From positions 34,766,902 to 34,830,901 of the forward strand of contig NC_067199.1 of assembly GCF_000699445.3 (NCBI RefSeq): 64,000 nt of DNA, given 5' to 3'. The first letter of the stretch is position 1; every line of letters starts with the position of its first letter. Under the pieces are notes generated by a model. It was not told the DNA's origin and did not search any database. It saw only the letters and a list, made by a program, of their open reading frames with translations. Below are positions 1 through 11,115 of this stretch, in pieces. The position numbers and the translations under genes are program-made. Source of the stretch: Schistosoma haematobium (Eukaryota > Platyhelminthes > Trematoda > Strigeidida > Schistosomatidae).

Positions 1-2484
1 TGGAGATGCCATCTCTGAAAGCCAGTGGTCATTTGCCTACTGTCGATGTGTCCGTTCCCGATGCATCGTTGGGAGGTGATCTATCCGGTAAGCTCGATTT
101 GGAGGGTGTCGGTGTGGGAGTTGTGGACGCTGATTTGAATCTGCCAGACCTACAGATCTCAGGAAATGTGAGTGCACCGTCTGTCGAGGGAGACCTATCC
201 ATGCCAGATGTTTCCGCCAATCTGGACACAGATGTGAAACTGCCCAGTGTGCAACTGACTGGTCCAGATCTCCGTGTACATGGTGAGATGCCGGATGTGG
301 ATGTGGGTGCTAAGGTGGATGTACCGAAACCACATATTTCAATCAAGACACCGAAATTCGGGTTCGGTCTGGGCAAGAAGAAGACGAAAGTGAAGACTCC
401 AAAGGCTGATGTGAAAGTGGAGGGTGGAGCAGGTGAGGATATAGATTTGGATGCCGGTTTGGACGCTCACTTAGATGGTAAAGCAAGAAAGGGAGGTAAG
501 AAGTTCCATTGGTCTCCTAAGTTCGGGTTGCCGAAGGGTGGTCTGAAGATTGGTGGAGGTGCTGGTGTTGGAGTGCCGGACACCTCGGTGTCTGTCTCAG
601 GTACGACTGGTGGTGTGGATGTGTCTCTTCCGAAACCCGAACTCGATGTCTCCATGGAGGTTCCCGACGTTGGTGTGTCCGCCTCTGTGCCCGAAATCGA
701 TGTATCAGGTGGTGAGTTGGGACTGACTGGGAAGGTTTCTGCACCCGGTGTGGATGTCAGTGTTCCGTCGAAGAAGAAGAAGAAGTTCACCTTCGGTTGG
801 GGCTCGAAAGACAAGAAGGCGAAGAAGGTGAAGTTGCCCACAGTGTCGGGAGACGTGGATGCTAGTTTGGATGTGGGTGGAAAGGTTGATGTTCCCAGTG
901 TGAAGGTTGATGTGGACTCAGGTGATCGAGTCAAAGGTAAGAAGTTCCACTGGTCTCCGAATATCTCATTGCCAAAGTTGAAAGTGCATGGACCAGATTT
1001 TTCTGGAAATCTTTATGGAGATTCAGCTGTTCCTAATAATCATTTAATTGACCCTGTACCTAATGTTCTTTCTTCTTCTACGGTCCCTTCTTCTATTCCT
1101 GGTGTTGATGTTTCTCGTTGTTACCTTCTTTCTGATTCTTGTTTATCTCCCGAATTCTTGCAATCTTACGTGCTTGATTCTGGTTTGGTTGTCTCTGTTT
1201 CTGGCATTATTTCCCCTTTGGTTAGTTTCAGTCCTGCTCTCGTTTCTCCTCCTTCACCTTCTGATCCATTCGAATCTGTTGATTTCCTTCCTATCGTTGA
1301 GGAACCTGTTATTTCACCGTTTTCCTCACCTGAATTTTGTGAATCCAGTACTCTTCCTTCTCGAATTTCTCCTCGAAATGCTTTTCAAGATATAGATGAG
1401 AGCTTTTCATCTCCTGTTGATTCTGGTTTTAATGGTGACATTTCTAATGATGAGGCTGAAATTGATGAAATTTTTATTGTTCCCATTCAAACCGATCGTG
1501 TCCTACCGAAAGAGCAATATTTTACAGAATCACAGGACATTGTAGGTGCTGAAGCTGAAGAAGAATCGTATTCTCCCACTCAGAATTTGAATGCATCACA
1601 TGGGATAAAATCTGATGAAAGTAAATTACACAGTTTATTTCATATTTTGAAATCAAAAAAACATGATAAAGATTCTGCTCATCGAGTAAAAGTCATCGAT
1701 GCCAACGACCAAATCTCAAGAAATACTGAAAAACTTAATGTTAATAATACTCTTTATAGCATCCCTGATGGTTCAGGACGTATTACAGTTGACAGCAAGT
1801 CTACGAAAAAGGTGAAATCTCATCATAAGAAACCACACATATTCGGTGGTCAAATATCGACTGATGAAATTATTTCAGATACTCCCATGAAGCTGGATCA
1901 TCATGGAGACTACCACGACCTAATAGGAGTATCTGTTTCTGGTCATAATGCTGATCTTGCTTTAACTCCTCGGCGTTCTCCCAGTAAACTCAGAGATCCC
2001 TCTATTAGGAAAACGTGGCATGGTGCAAGAGAACCCTATTCTGACTTTGTAGGAAGTCTCAATTCAGACCAAGATGAATACACTTTAACCGAAGATGTTT
2101 CGGTTAGTTATCTACAACCAAGGTCAACCACAAAATCTTCAAATAACAATTCATTAAACGCTTCTGACTTTCTTCGACGTAGTATAGGAAATTCAACAAA
2201 ACGCCGCCCTTGGAGCACTTTAGAATATCCACCACCTGGGTGTCATTTTGTGGACGATGATTACATGTTTCCAGATGCTTTAACACCGACTAAAATTCCA
2301 AGTTTTCGAGCAAGCAAGGAAATAGTTTATGATGTTCCATATATCGACGATAAAGCCATTCCACGTTATGAACCTGAATGGCCTATAGGTGAATCAAGAA
2401 GAACTTTGATATCTCAACTCTCGCAGAATAGTGGCAGTATTGTTCGAATGACAGCTGAGGAAGAAAGCAGTCTTATATCACTTG
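1..2484 (+). CDS. AHNAK-like giant scaffold protein, penultimate coding exon (5' partial)
   Basis: The reading frame is open from the left edge, so the first ATG (base 6) is internal and the true start lies upstream. Up to about base 1010 it encodes degenerate repeats of alternating hydrophobic, Asp, Val and Pro residues (VDVSVPD, VPKPHISI, PDVSA), with basic blocks such as KKFHWSPKFGLP (about 500) and KKFHWSPNISLP (about 950), and lysine clusters near 380 and 775. This is the AHNAK/periaxin-type repeat, whose members act as submembrane scaffolds; schistosomes are known to have an AHNAK-like tegument protein. After base 1010 the protein becomes non-repetitive and rich in Ser, Asp and Glu, with visibly more AT-rich codons. 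The exon ends at a consensus donor (gtaagt, 2485-2490) in phase 1. Read-through would stop at 2522 after a poly-F run, which supports splicing. The family call is firm; the exact orthologue is not. Confidence 0.85.
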
Positions 2485-3526
2485 GTAAGTTAAAAATTGA
2501 AATTATGTTGTTCTTTTTTTAATTTTAATGCTTTGATAAAGATTTTCATTTGATGATAATGAAATTATTTTAACCGGCTTACATAAGATTACGTTCTACT
2601 TCTTGAACTATATAAGGATTAAAACTCTTAGGATTTAAGAAAAGGTAATTTCAATAAATAGATAAATTAAAAGGTGTTCAAGCGGATTATTGCTCAGAAA
2701 CAGTAGTCAATCTCCATTACAGATCTTTTCTCAGCTGTAGTCTCTTTTCAACTTTAAGTCTCATACCAAATTATGAAGAAATGAAGAAAATAGGATTAGC
2801 TATTATTATTATTATTAATAGTATCACAATTGTGAATGTCAGTTACGGATAGATTTTACAGTGAGCCGAAGATGTTTAGAGAACTGATGGGATTTAGAAA
2901 GCACAAGACAGGTGTCTCCTTTTAATTTATCTTAGTAGTATACATCTCCAAACTTATGAGGGATCAAGTCCAACGTCGCTAGTTACCATAGCATACATGA
3001 TACTTAGTTAGAAGTCGATGAATTCTGTTGACTATTTCAATTATTTAATGATATAGACTGATCTTAATCAGATATGATGAAATGATCGTCAAATTATACA
3101 GATTTTTCATAAAATCACTTAATTTACGCATTAATACTAGTAGATCTCAGTTATACCAATTCATAAATCAATTGAAGTTGACAATGTTGTTAACTGGTTC
3201 CTAATTTAAAAGTTCAAATAAATTGTGCTAGTCATAGTGCTGGAAGATTTTACTTCAATTAAAAGAAATGTCACACTATTTAGATTTTTAAATTCGTATA
3301 AGTTTACATAGATAAATAAGTTATCTCCATCACATCATTCAGTATGTTCCAAGATGATTTACTATTTACTGAAATAATAATTCCTTTACAATAGGTAAAG
3401 CGCTGTGGTTTTATTCAACTAATAATACTTAGATGGTTATTGGTTCTGTTTGAATGTTGTTTCATAATCATATAATTTGATAATATTTTACTAACGGTTA
3501 AATATTTTTTTACTCCAACAATAATG

Positions 3527-3785
3527 AGTTCACTGGTTGAAATCATGAGTCAGTTGAAGCTAGACCACCATGGAAAATCTGGGAACACTGGACGACCGTT
3601 TCGTCCTAGTTTGGGGCTCCTCAGCAGTGCGCATACACGACCCAGGACCTACCAGTCCCGCGCCAGGCGCTTAACCATCTAGACCACTGAGCCAGCATCC
3701 AATCCACGAAGTTGCGCCATCGTACATCATTGTCTCCAGTGAGTTCCTATCTCACGACAGACCTGGTTGAACTCCACTGGTAACG
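3527..3785 (-). repeat. Hammerhead SINE, family A, - strand half of an inverted composite
   Basis: Read on the - strand it has a tRNA-like part (A-box region TGGTCTAGATGGTTAAGCG), then a hammerhead core CTGAGGA...GAAA with cleavage triplet GTC, then the common tail ending CCATGGTGGTCTAGCTTC. Stem II is weakened by a C/A mismatch. It abuts a + strand copy at about 3786. Confidence 0.75.
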
Positions 3786-3940
3786 ACTCACTGGGTCGTG
3801 GATGCGCACTACTGAGGAGTCCCACACTAGAACGAAACGGCCGTCCAGTGCTTCCAGGTTTTCCATGGTGGTCTAGCTTCAACTGACTCATGATTTCAAC
3901 CAGTGAAATTTCTAAAATCTCCACAAAACCCATTCTGATA
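3786..3940 (+). repeat. Hammerhead SINE, family A, + strand half of the composite
   Basis: This is a 5'-truncated copy: the tRNA-like part is missing, while the hammerhead and the tail down to the AAATCTCCACAAAACCC end are present. Together with the previous entry it could fold back into a long hairpin. Confidence 0.75.
3805..3855 (+). ncRNA. Hammerhead ribozyme (SINE A)
   Basis: Core CTGAGGA (3812-3818), stem-loop II, GAAA (3834-3837) and cleavage triplet GTC (3843-3845) followed by CAGTG are all present. Stem II has one C/A mismatch, so activity may be reduced. Confidence 0.55.
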
Positions 3941-4334
3941 ATAATGAATTTATTTGAATTATCCTATTATTGATAGTTGATATTGTGGTGTAGGAAAATT
4001 TTTGAAGACTAGTTTTTCCTAGTTGACTACAACATGTGTATACAATGCAAGCAATTCATTATTTTGGTGAATACTTCATACCTAATAACTGTTAGTCATC
4101 ATGACGATATTGAAATGTTACTAGCTATTATTATTATTGAGAAATGACTAAGTAAATGATTCTTCTAAATTAGTCTAGCGGTCACTTGAAATCTTTCATT
4201 TGAAAATAATAACAACATATTTTACTAGTAAGTATCTAGTCTATGTGACTAATGCATTATTGAAAGAAACCAGTCATCATTTCTAATGGATTAATAACCA
4301 CATTTTTAACTGAAACACTATATCAGAAGGGGTT

Positions 4335-4605
4335 TTGTGGAGATTTTAGTGATATCAATTGTTGAGATCATAAGTCAACACCGTTGGATTCCTGCTCAAT
4401 GGTCTAGTGGTTAGGCGGTCGCGTGCGAGACCGATAGGTCCTAGGTTCGGATCTCGCCGGGCGAGGTTGTGGATGCGCGCTGCTGAGGTGTCCCACAGTA
4501 GAACGAAACGGCCGCCCAGTGCATCCAGGTTTTCCATGGTGGTCTAGCTTCAATCAGCTCATGATCTCAACAATTGAAATTACTAAAACATTATATGTTG
4601 TTAGG
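4335..4605 (+). repeat. Hammerhead SINE, family A
   Basis: It has a tRNA-like head with an A-box (TGGTCTAGTGGTTAGG) and a B-box-like GGTTCGGATCTCG, then a hammerhead remnant. The core reads CTGAGGT instead of CTGANGA and the cleavage triplet is GCC, so the ribozyme is probably dead. The tail ends near ATTGAAATTACTAAAACAT. Confidence 0.75.
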
Positions 4606-5224
4606 TAGAACATTTATTACTTTATTAAATTTCAAGAATCGACATATACCTATACTTTACTGATTAATGTTTACAAGTTGGAAACATAAGCCCATTGTTG
4701 CTTAATAATAGAAGGATTTTATTGGGAATTTTAATGAAAGCACAAAATTGATCAATATCTGTGAACATAATAGACGATACTCTGAAATATCTAATAATCT
4801 GTACTAACTTTTAGTTTCAGTATGATCGTTAAAGCTTAAATGAACTCGGATAAACTGAACAAGTGCTATGTTGGACAAAGATCTTATCATAGATTTTAGT
4901 GCTAGCCACTACGTAAAGTATAGTTACAGTAGTCTCTGTCAATTCAACTAGTCTACTAATTTCAATCGTAGACTATTGAATTTATATTCTTAGTATACTT
5001 GATAAGCACATAGTAAAATTATTCGGTAATTCAATCTTTTGAAAAAATAATAGAAAAGAAACTGTGAGTACATTTTGAGCTAGAGTATATAAAGCTTTAA
5101 TTTAGTTTGTAATGGTTTGCATAATTTCGTTTTTTGATATTTTTAGATGAGATTTTTATCGATTGTAGTTGGGGTGTGTACATGTTATGTGATTTACCTC
5201 TATATAACCATTATTTGACAAGTT

Positions 5225-5410
5225 CTTATAGAATGCATAGAATATTACTAATAGTAGAATCCAGGATGTGTATTTTGTGCTAATTAGGTTTCACTAGTTC
5301 AATTTACTTGTATCTCAGTGTTAATGTTCATTCCAAGATTCAAACCCAATACCTTTTGCTTCGAATGTCCAATCACGTTATCCAGTTAGGTACTGAGTTT
5401 AAATAGTCGC
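5225..5410 (-). repeat. Degenerate Sm-alpha-like SINE
   Basis: On the - strand it matches the canonical Sm-alpha layout (tRNA-like part, then a remnant of the hammerhead and TGGATTC stem), compared with the better copy at 14878-15060. The catalytic core is mutated. Confidence 0.5.
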
Positions 5411-5499
5411 TAACCTATACAACTACAGAATAATTCAAATTATTACAAATTTAATTTAATTTCATACCTGTTTCACAAACCAGTAATTATCCCAGAGTG

Positions 5500-5585
5500 A
5501 ACTTTAACACTAGGATACAATTAAATTCAACTGGTGAAACCCAAATAACACAAAACACACATCCTTTATTTCACTGTTAACTATA
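5500..5585 (+). repeat. Degenerate Sm-alpha-like hammerhead fragment
   Basis: TTCAACTGGTGAAACCC followed by an A-rich CACAAAACACACATCC block resembles a decayed hammerhead segment of the Sm-alpha group. The match is weak. Confidence 0.3.
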
Positions 5586-7364
5586 TCTCATTTGTTCTAT
5601 ATGGAACTTTCTTGAATGACAGGGGATCTAGTGTGACTAATCAGTGACTTATCATTCTCTTGTAATGGATAAAGAAACTAGAAAAACTGATTCCATGCTT
5701 TTTTTGTATTATGGCACATTGTCATAAGTATGATTAAATTTCAGAGACTTTTCATATTAAATTTCTCATTTATTCTATCAATGTATGATTGGTACAACTG
5801 AAAGGTAACGGTGTTTTCTTTTTTAGTTCATATACATAATTTAACATAGCTTATATAATTAAGCTAAGAAAGAATGCATAATATCAGGACACCATAAACC
5901 ATAAATACTACTATACAATAGTTAGTTAATATTCAAGTTTCTTCTTGTATTTAACAATTCATATAGAACCGGTTAATAGTTTAATTATAAAATATAAGTA
6001 TGTTGCATTAAAAAAAGTGATACTCATACTCATTTCATTATTTCATATAAGTGTTTGATGATAATATCAGTGTTTAATTTAAGATAGTTGGATAGAATCA
6101 ATAGGATAGATAAAGTGTAGATCGATCTTATGATTTACAATATTTATCAACTGTTCAGATCTAACAATTCAATGATAATGTCTTTGATTTCTGCAATGAA
6201 TGATATAGGTTGTAACCTGTATGATAGTATCCAGTTTCCATAAAGGCTATACATTTATCTTCATTATATATCTTGGTAAGTACAGAATCTAAATTTGATG
6301 CATCCTATCTGTTACGTTCAATCCTTCAAAAGAATAAAAGCGATCGTTTAGTATTACAACATATTATTGAATGACTATGTCTAACAAAACAGTCGACTAT
6401 TCGACATTGGTTAAAATTCCATGATATATTCATACAGTGCTTATCGCTATTTAAGTGATGAGATTAGTTCTTTCAATAGTATACTCACTAGTGATGATTT
6501 TGAACATAAGTAATGATAATTTTTAATTTGAAACGCATGAGTCAAATGTAAAAATCAGAATAAACATAGATATTTCAAGGCTTCGATGAATAAACCATTA
6601 ACGATATATTTATTTATTTATTTATTATTAGAAGCTTTATTCAACATTATATTTTTGGTACAATATAAGATTCTCAGCACAAAGTATTTCAACAAGTTTC
6701 CTTTTCTTATATCTTGATCGATTGTGACGATAAATTTTGAATGATGACTAGTTAGATGTTAGGAATTCGGTAATCCACATTTGATTAATGCTCATTCGTT
6801 TCAATGCATATTGCCAGCCACCATGATGTCGCTGATTGTACCTTTTTGTATCCCGTATAGCGAAAGGTCGTAAACTTTTCATAAACGCGCCTGGATAGAT
6901 TGTGAGCACAATAGACATAATGATGTGCTAAAACAAACAAGAAAACAGATAACTTGATGAAATATCAAGATCGGAGGAACAGGTAGCCCAGATATTCAAG
7001 CAGGCCGCCACGTAATATATGACATAATAGATTATTTCCAATAAGATATTAATTTAGTAATTAGGTTATAGAATAATGAGAAGAAAAAAACAGGACTCAA
7101 TTATTTAGAACAGGAAATAAGAGTAGAATAAGGTGAATGCATACATACGAGATTTGAAAAATTTCTTTGATGAAATATATGTTCCTATAAGAAATCAATA
7201 AGAAAAGATCCTTTCTTTCTCCTGTTCGATAATGAATCCAATACAAATTATAAGTAAAGTGATTCTCATGTAAATCAGTAAGTTTTCAATGACTGATAAT
7301 ATAAAATAATCTTCAGAAATTTGGATATAATTAGTAAAAGGTTATTCACAATTAATTCAACCGG

Positions 7365-7660
7365 ATCTGTTGTGAGATAGTAACTCACTGAAAATTATGG
7401 TGAATATGTCGCCCAATTTCGTGGATTAGTTGAAGTTAGACATTAACACCATTGAATACCGGCTCAGTGGTCTAAAGGTTAACGTTCGCGCGCGAGACCG
7501 ATAGACCTTGTGTTTGAGTCTCGCGAGGCGGGATCATGGGAACGTACTGCTGAAGAGTCCCACAATAGGACGAAACGGCCATCCAGTGTTTCCAGGTTTT
7601 CCATGGCAGTTTAGCTTCAATCGATTCATGATCTCGAATATTGAAACTACATAATTTTTG
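7365..7660 (+). repeat. Hammerhead SINE, family A
   Basis: It begins with the family A leader (GTTGTGAGATAGTAACTCAC), continues into the tRNA-like head (GGCTCAGTGGTCTAAAGG, B-box GTTTGAGTCTCGC), an intact hammerhead core, and the tail CCAGGTTTTCCATGG. It lies in the AHNAK-like intron, about 130 bp before the acceptor. Confidence 0.8.
7543..7592 (+). ncRNA. Hammerhead ribozyme (SINE A), core intact
   Basis: CTGAAGA (7550-7556), a four-pair stem II closed as GTCC...GGAC, GAAA (7572-7575) and cleavage triplet ATC (7581-7583) all fit the hammerhead consensus CUGANGA / GAAA / NUH. Activity is inferred, not shown. Confidence 0.6.
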
Positions 7661-7787
7661 TCAACTATATGATAATAACATTGAAATAATGTCATAATTT
7701 AGTTTTGATAGATATATAAATGAAGGTTATTTTTTCTTTCATTTTTATCACATTCTATTATATAATATTATATATTTATTTATTTAG

Positions 7788-7963
7788 ATACTAAACTCTC
7801 CGATCATCAGAATATATCCAAAAGAATAAGTCGATTTACATCACATCTATTGAAAGGTAACAAATCTTCATTGGAACAAGATGATGATGTTTCAAAATCT
7901 CGATCGAAAAGTTTAACTCGATTAAAAATATGGTGGTCTAAACGTGGTTCACCGCATAAATGA
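7788..7963 (+). CDS. AHNAK-like protein, last coding exon
   Basis: The acceptor at 7786-7787 joins in phase with the donor at 2484: G + AT makes Asp, followed by 57 residues and TGA (7961-7963). The peptide is strongly basic (SKRISRFTSHLLKGNK, then SRSKSLTRLKIWWSKRGS near the end) and follows directly on the acidic, Ser-rich tail of the previous exon. Matching phase and sustained coding composition support it; no other frame here stays open. The 3' untranslated region probably runs into the AT-rich stretch before the solo LTR at 8382, with an AATAAA at 8333-8338. Confidence 0.75.
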
Positions 7964-8160
7964 AACTTGACATTTTATAATAGTAATAATGTTATTAATC
8001 CATTTATTTCCAATTCACTTTTGTTCTAAAAAGACAACCAGAAATTGTATTGATGGAAATTTACACACAAAAATGTTTTCCCAATTTTTCAACTTTATGT
8101 CTCCTCAACTAATCACCTACTATTAATTTGCTGCATTATTCTATCAGAATAACCATCGAT

Positions 8161-8170
8161 TCAGGTAAGT
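8161..8170 (+). other. Possible 3' UTR splice donor
   Basis: TCAGGTAAGT is a perfect donor consensus about 200 bp after the AHNAK-like stop codon. I cannot show that it is used. Confidence 0.2.
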
Positions 8171-8381
8171 AATTATTAATTTTCATTTGTGTTATCTCTT
8201 ATATTTGACTTACTCAGTTGTGAGGTCGATTTTCTGTGTTTCATTTTCGAGCTTTCCTCCCAAATTATTCGATTTAGACAACTTGGGTAGTATCACTAAA
8301 CTTTGCAAGTAAATTAGTGTTACATATAGTTGAATAAACTATTGTTTATTTAATTTCGGTGTTGTGTTAATTACGAACTGT

Positions 8382-8892
8382 TGTTATAACTTGTGGCCTT
8401 GTAACCCTATCAATATATAAAACGTAATGATACCCCCAATTATAGAACAGTGATTTATCAACCGGACCAATGACGCATAAAACCCGTTTGACAAGTCTAG
8501 AGTCCTTATCGGTTCTTCTTACTGCCTAGCCCTACCTGTAAAGTCCAGAACACAAATCTCAGACTCCGCAATATCGATCATGTATTTCAAACATATTGGG
8601 TTTATATGCAAACCAAACAGGCCACATCACACCATAAAATAGAAAATAACATTTGTACAAGATCTAGCGAAAAGTGACTGTGAATGTGGGAGACTGTAAT
8701 TAATAGACTGGGCATAATTCAAGAACAGTAAATCGTATAATAATAGTTTATGAGTCAAAATAAAGCTTATAATAAGAGGAACATGAATATGCATAGTTTA
8801 TCTACTTAATAATCATACAATAAATATGTATCGTATTGTTCCATAAATAGTTCTCAAGCATTACCATTCATAATTCTCTTCTACATGTAATA
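8382..8892 (+). mobile_element. Solo LTR, family 1 (511 bp)
   Basis: It starts TGTTATAAC and ends GTAATA, flanked by ACTGT (8377-8381) and ACTAT (8893-8897), an imperfect 5-bp target duplication. It aligns along its length with the copies at 12376, 22982 and 29227. No gag or pol sequence adjoins it. Confidence 0.65.
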
Positions 8893-8930
8893 ACTATGAC
8901 TTCATGAAGCATAACAATTACTTTGTATTG

Positions 8931-9303
8931 AGATTAGATGGTGGTTGGAGGTAGTCGACAGGAAACGCTGGACCCGGGTTTCGTGCTACTTGGCACTCGT
9001 CAGCAAGGTTTACCTGTAATCTTGAGGGAACTGGTGCTCCCTGGCGGATTCGACCCCGTATCACTCAGATCCACAGTCAGAGACGTTACCACTGAGCTAT
9101 CCGAGCCGCGACTGACCTCCTGTAGGACTGAGATGTAATCACAGTTGATTGATCACTGGGTGGTGATCAATGTCATGTGTGTCAATTCCTTATTTAGTGC
9201 AGATCGAATGCTATCGACCATGTTGCAATGTGGCCACCAGTCTAGGTGACTTGACATTATGGGCACTATCTTTTGAGATTAGATGGTAGTTGGAGGTAGT
9301 CGA
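8931..9303 (-). repeat. Hammerhead SINE, family B, one full unit plus the start of a second
   Basis: On the - strand it has a tRNA-like head with TAGCTCAGTGGTAACG (A-box) and GGGGTCGAATCCGCC (B-box), followed by a hammerhead. The motif GAGATTAGATGG then GTTGGAGGTAGTCGA occurs at both ends (about 8932 and 9277), so the locus holds about 1.1 tandem units with a 344-345 bp period, close to the usual Sm-alpha unit length. Confidence 0.75.
8961..9012 (-). ncRNA. Hammerhead ribozyme (SINE B), core intact
   Basis: On the - strand it reads CTGACGA (9003-8997), stem II GTGC...GCAC, GAAA, a CCCGGG stem III and cleavage triplet GTC (8973-8971) followed by CAGCG. All invariant hammerhead positions are present. 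Confidence 0.65.
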
Positions 9304-9955
9304 AAGTAATTCATCACTTCAAGAAAACTTCATTGATCAATTTGTCTACTTATCTTTACAATGTTAATGACTATATTAATCACTTGAAAAATAAATATTG
9401 TGTTATTTTGGATGGATAGAAATAGACAATTATCTTTCTGCCAAAATTCCTTCTTCTTCTTGGTTTCATTTGATTGGTAGATTGAGAAATAATTGATTTA
9501 TTATTAAACATTTAACTTGTTCCGATTTTTTTAATAAACTAGTCAATGTATTAATTAGATAAAAATGTAATATATTTCTAATCATTTTATCTGTTGAATG
9601 GTTCGTAAGTTTATTGTTCATGTCAGTAATTAGCTACAAGAAAAATTTCAACACAAATGCTGAGAGACAATATCATTGATGACGATTGGTAACAATGGTA
9701 TCATATCATAGATTGATTGATGCTAGAAATATAAAATCATTTGGTATTAACTGAATAGTGTTATCCTTAAATTAAGACTTGAAGTTCCCGAGTTGACATT
9801 GATGATGAATTACAATCTAAGATCAGTTAACTACTCAGTACTTCTTGAAATGGACTGATCTTCAAGGCAAAACTAATTTCTATAAGTCGTTTATAAGTGC
9901 TTAGATCTTCCGTTGATGGTGTTAAGGATTAAATATTGGTTATTCTCTTTTGGCA
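9304..9955. other. AT-rich intergenic stretch
   Basis: I see no gene, RNA or clear repeat here. Confidence 0.5.
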
Positions 9956-9959
9956 TATA

Positions 9960-10105
9960 TATATGCTGAGGAGTCCCACAATAGGACAAAACGGCTGTCC
10001 AGTGCTTCCAGGTTTTCCATGGTGGTCTAGCTTCAGTTGACTCATGAATTAAACTAATAAAAAGTACTATAATATCCAAAAAAACCCTTCTGATATATAT
10101 ATGCT
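9960..10105 (+). repeat. SINE family A, 3' half
   Basis: It has a hammerhead with CTGAGGA but AAAA in place of GAAA (inactive), then the CCATGGTGGTCTAGCTTC tail. A TATATATATGCTGAG motif occurs on both sides (9957 and 10095), possibly a target duplication. Confidence 0.65.
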
Positions 10106-10164
10106 GAGTGGATTGACTTGAGATTGCCGTTAGGTAATTATCCATTTTTAACTAAGTTTGATAC

Positions 10165-10300
10165 TGGCTAATAGGCGAATCCAGGAAGCGTATTCCGTTC
10201 TATTTGAGTCTCATTAGTTGAATGTATCTACATCTTAGTGTATATGTTCACTCAAAATCTTTCACCTATTATTTTTCTATTCAAATACCCAACACTAATG
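10165..10300 (-). repeat. Degenerate Sm-alpha-like SINE
   Basis: On the - strand it contains decayed counterparts of the Sm-alpha tRNA-like end, hammerhead and GGATTC stem. The core is not intact. Confidence 0.45.
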
Positions 10301-10599
10301 ATTTGATGAACTTAATAACTAAGTGGATAAAGTATTCAATATTTAAAAAGAAAATTACTTCATTCATATTCACTAATGAACATGAACTCCTAAATAGAAT
10401 GTGAAATAAGTTAATTGAATTCCACTATTACTAATTAACATCTATCTCTATTCTAACATAACTTTATATTTAATAAATAAATAAAGAAATAAACTAATAA
10501 AGAGAAACATTTACACTCAACAATAAATCTACAGTATCATGATCTATCTTTAATTTTAATTCAAAGATCTATTATGAACAGAATCGTTAATATCAGATG

Positions 10600-10985
10600 G
10601 GTTTTATGGCATTATAGTAATTTCAATGGTTAATATCATGAATCAATTGAAGCTAAACCATCATGGAAAACCTGGAAACACTGAACGGTCGTTTCGTTCT
10701 ATTGTGGGACAACTCAGCAGTGCGCATCCAAGACCTCGCCCCCTGTGAGATTCGAATCCAGGACATACTGATTCCCCGCCCGAGCACTTAACCACTAGAC
10801 CATTGAACCGGCATCCAACGATGTTAATGTCTAACTTCAACCAATCCACAAAATTGAGCGACACATCCACCAATGTCTCCAGTGAGTTCCTATCTTACAA
10901 CAGACTTGGTTGAATTCCACTGGTCACTACTTCTCACTAGAACTCTAGGATATACCTCTTGAAGCCAGTCACTAGTGAGCATATG
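10600..10985 (-). repeat. SINE family A with extended 5' leader
   Basis: Read on the - strand there is a leader of about 150 bp (also found in the 27487-27865 copy), the tRNA-like head (TGGTCTAGTGGTTAAGTGCTC, B-box GGATTCGAATCTCAC), a mutated hammerhead (CTGAGTT) and the tail. The shared leader shows that the full family A unit is about 380 bp. Confidence 0.75.
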
Positions 10986-10994
10986 TTGATTAAT

Positions 10995-11115
10995 ATTAGA
11001 TGGGTTTCGTGGATGTTATAGTAATTTCAATGGTTAAGATTATGAGTCAGTTGAAGCTGAAACCACCATGGACAACCTGGATGCACTGGACGGTCGTTTC
11101 ATCCCATTGTTCTCA
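10995..11115 (-). repeat. SINE family A, tail fragment
   Basis: Only the tail and the start of the hammerhead 3' side are present (GACGGTCGTTTCATCC on the + strand). Confidence 0.6.

Larger units (their letters stand above)
2485..7787 (+). other. AHNAK-like gene, last intron (5.3 kb)
   Basis: The intron runs from the gtaagt donor at 2485 to a TTTAG acceptor at 7786-7787 after a T-rich tract. It is AT-rich and contains at least four SINE insertions, listed separately. Apart from these I see no coding sequence in 2523-3520 or 5600-7360. Confidence 0.7.

Noticed and set aside
29..376. Antisense frames under the AHNAK-like exon (29-376, 467-934 and others)
   Set aside because: The repeat region is GC-richer and biased, so the opposite strand stays open by chance. 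The + strand has the recognisable repeat.
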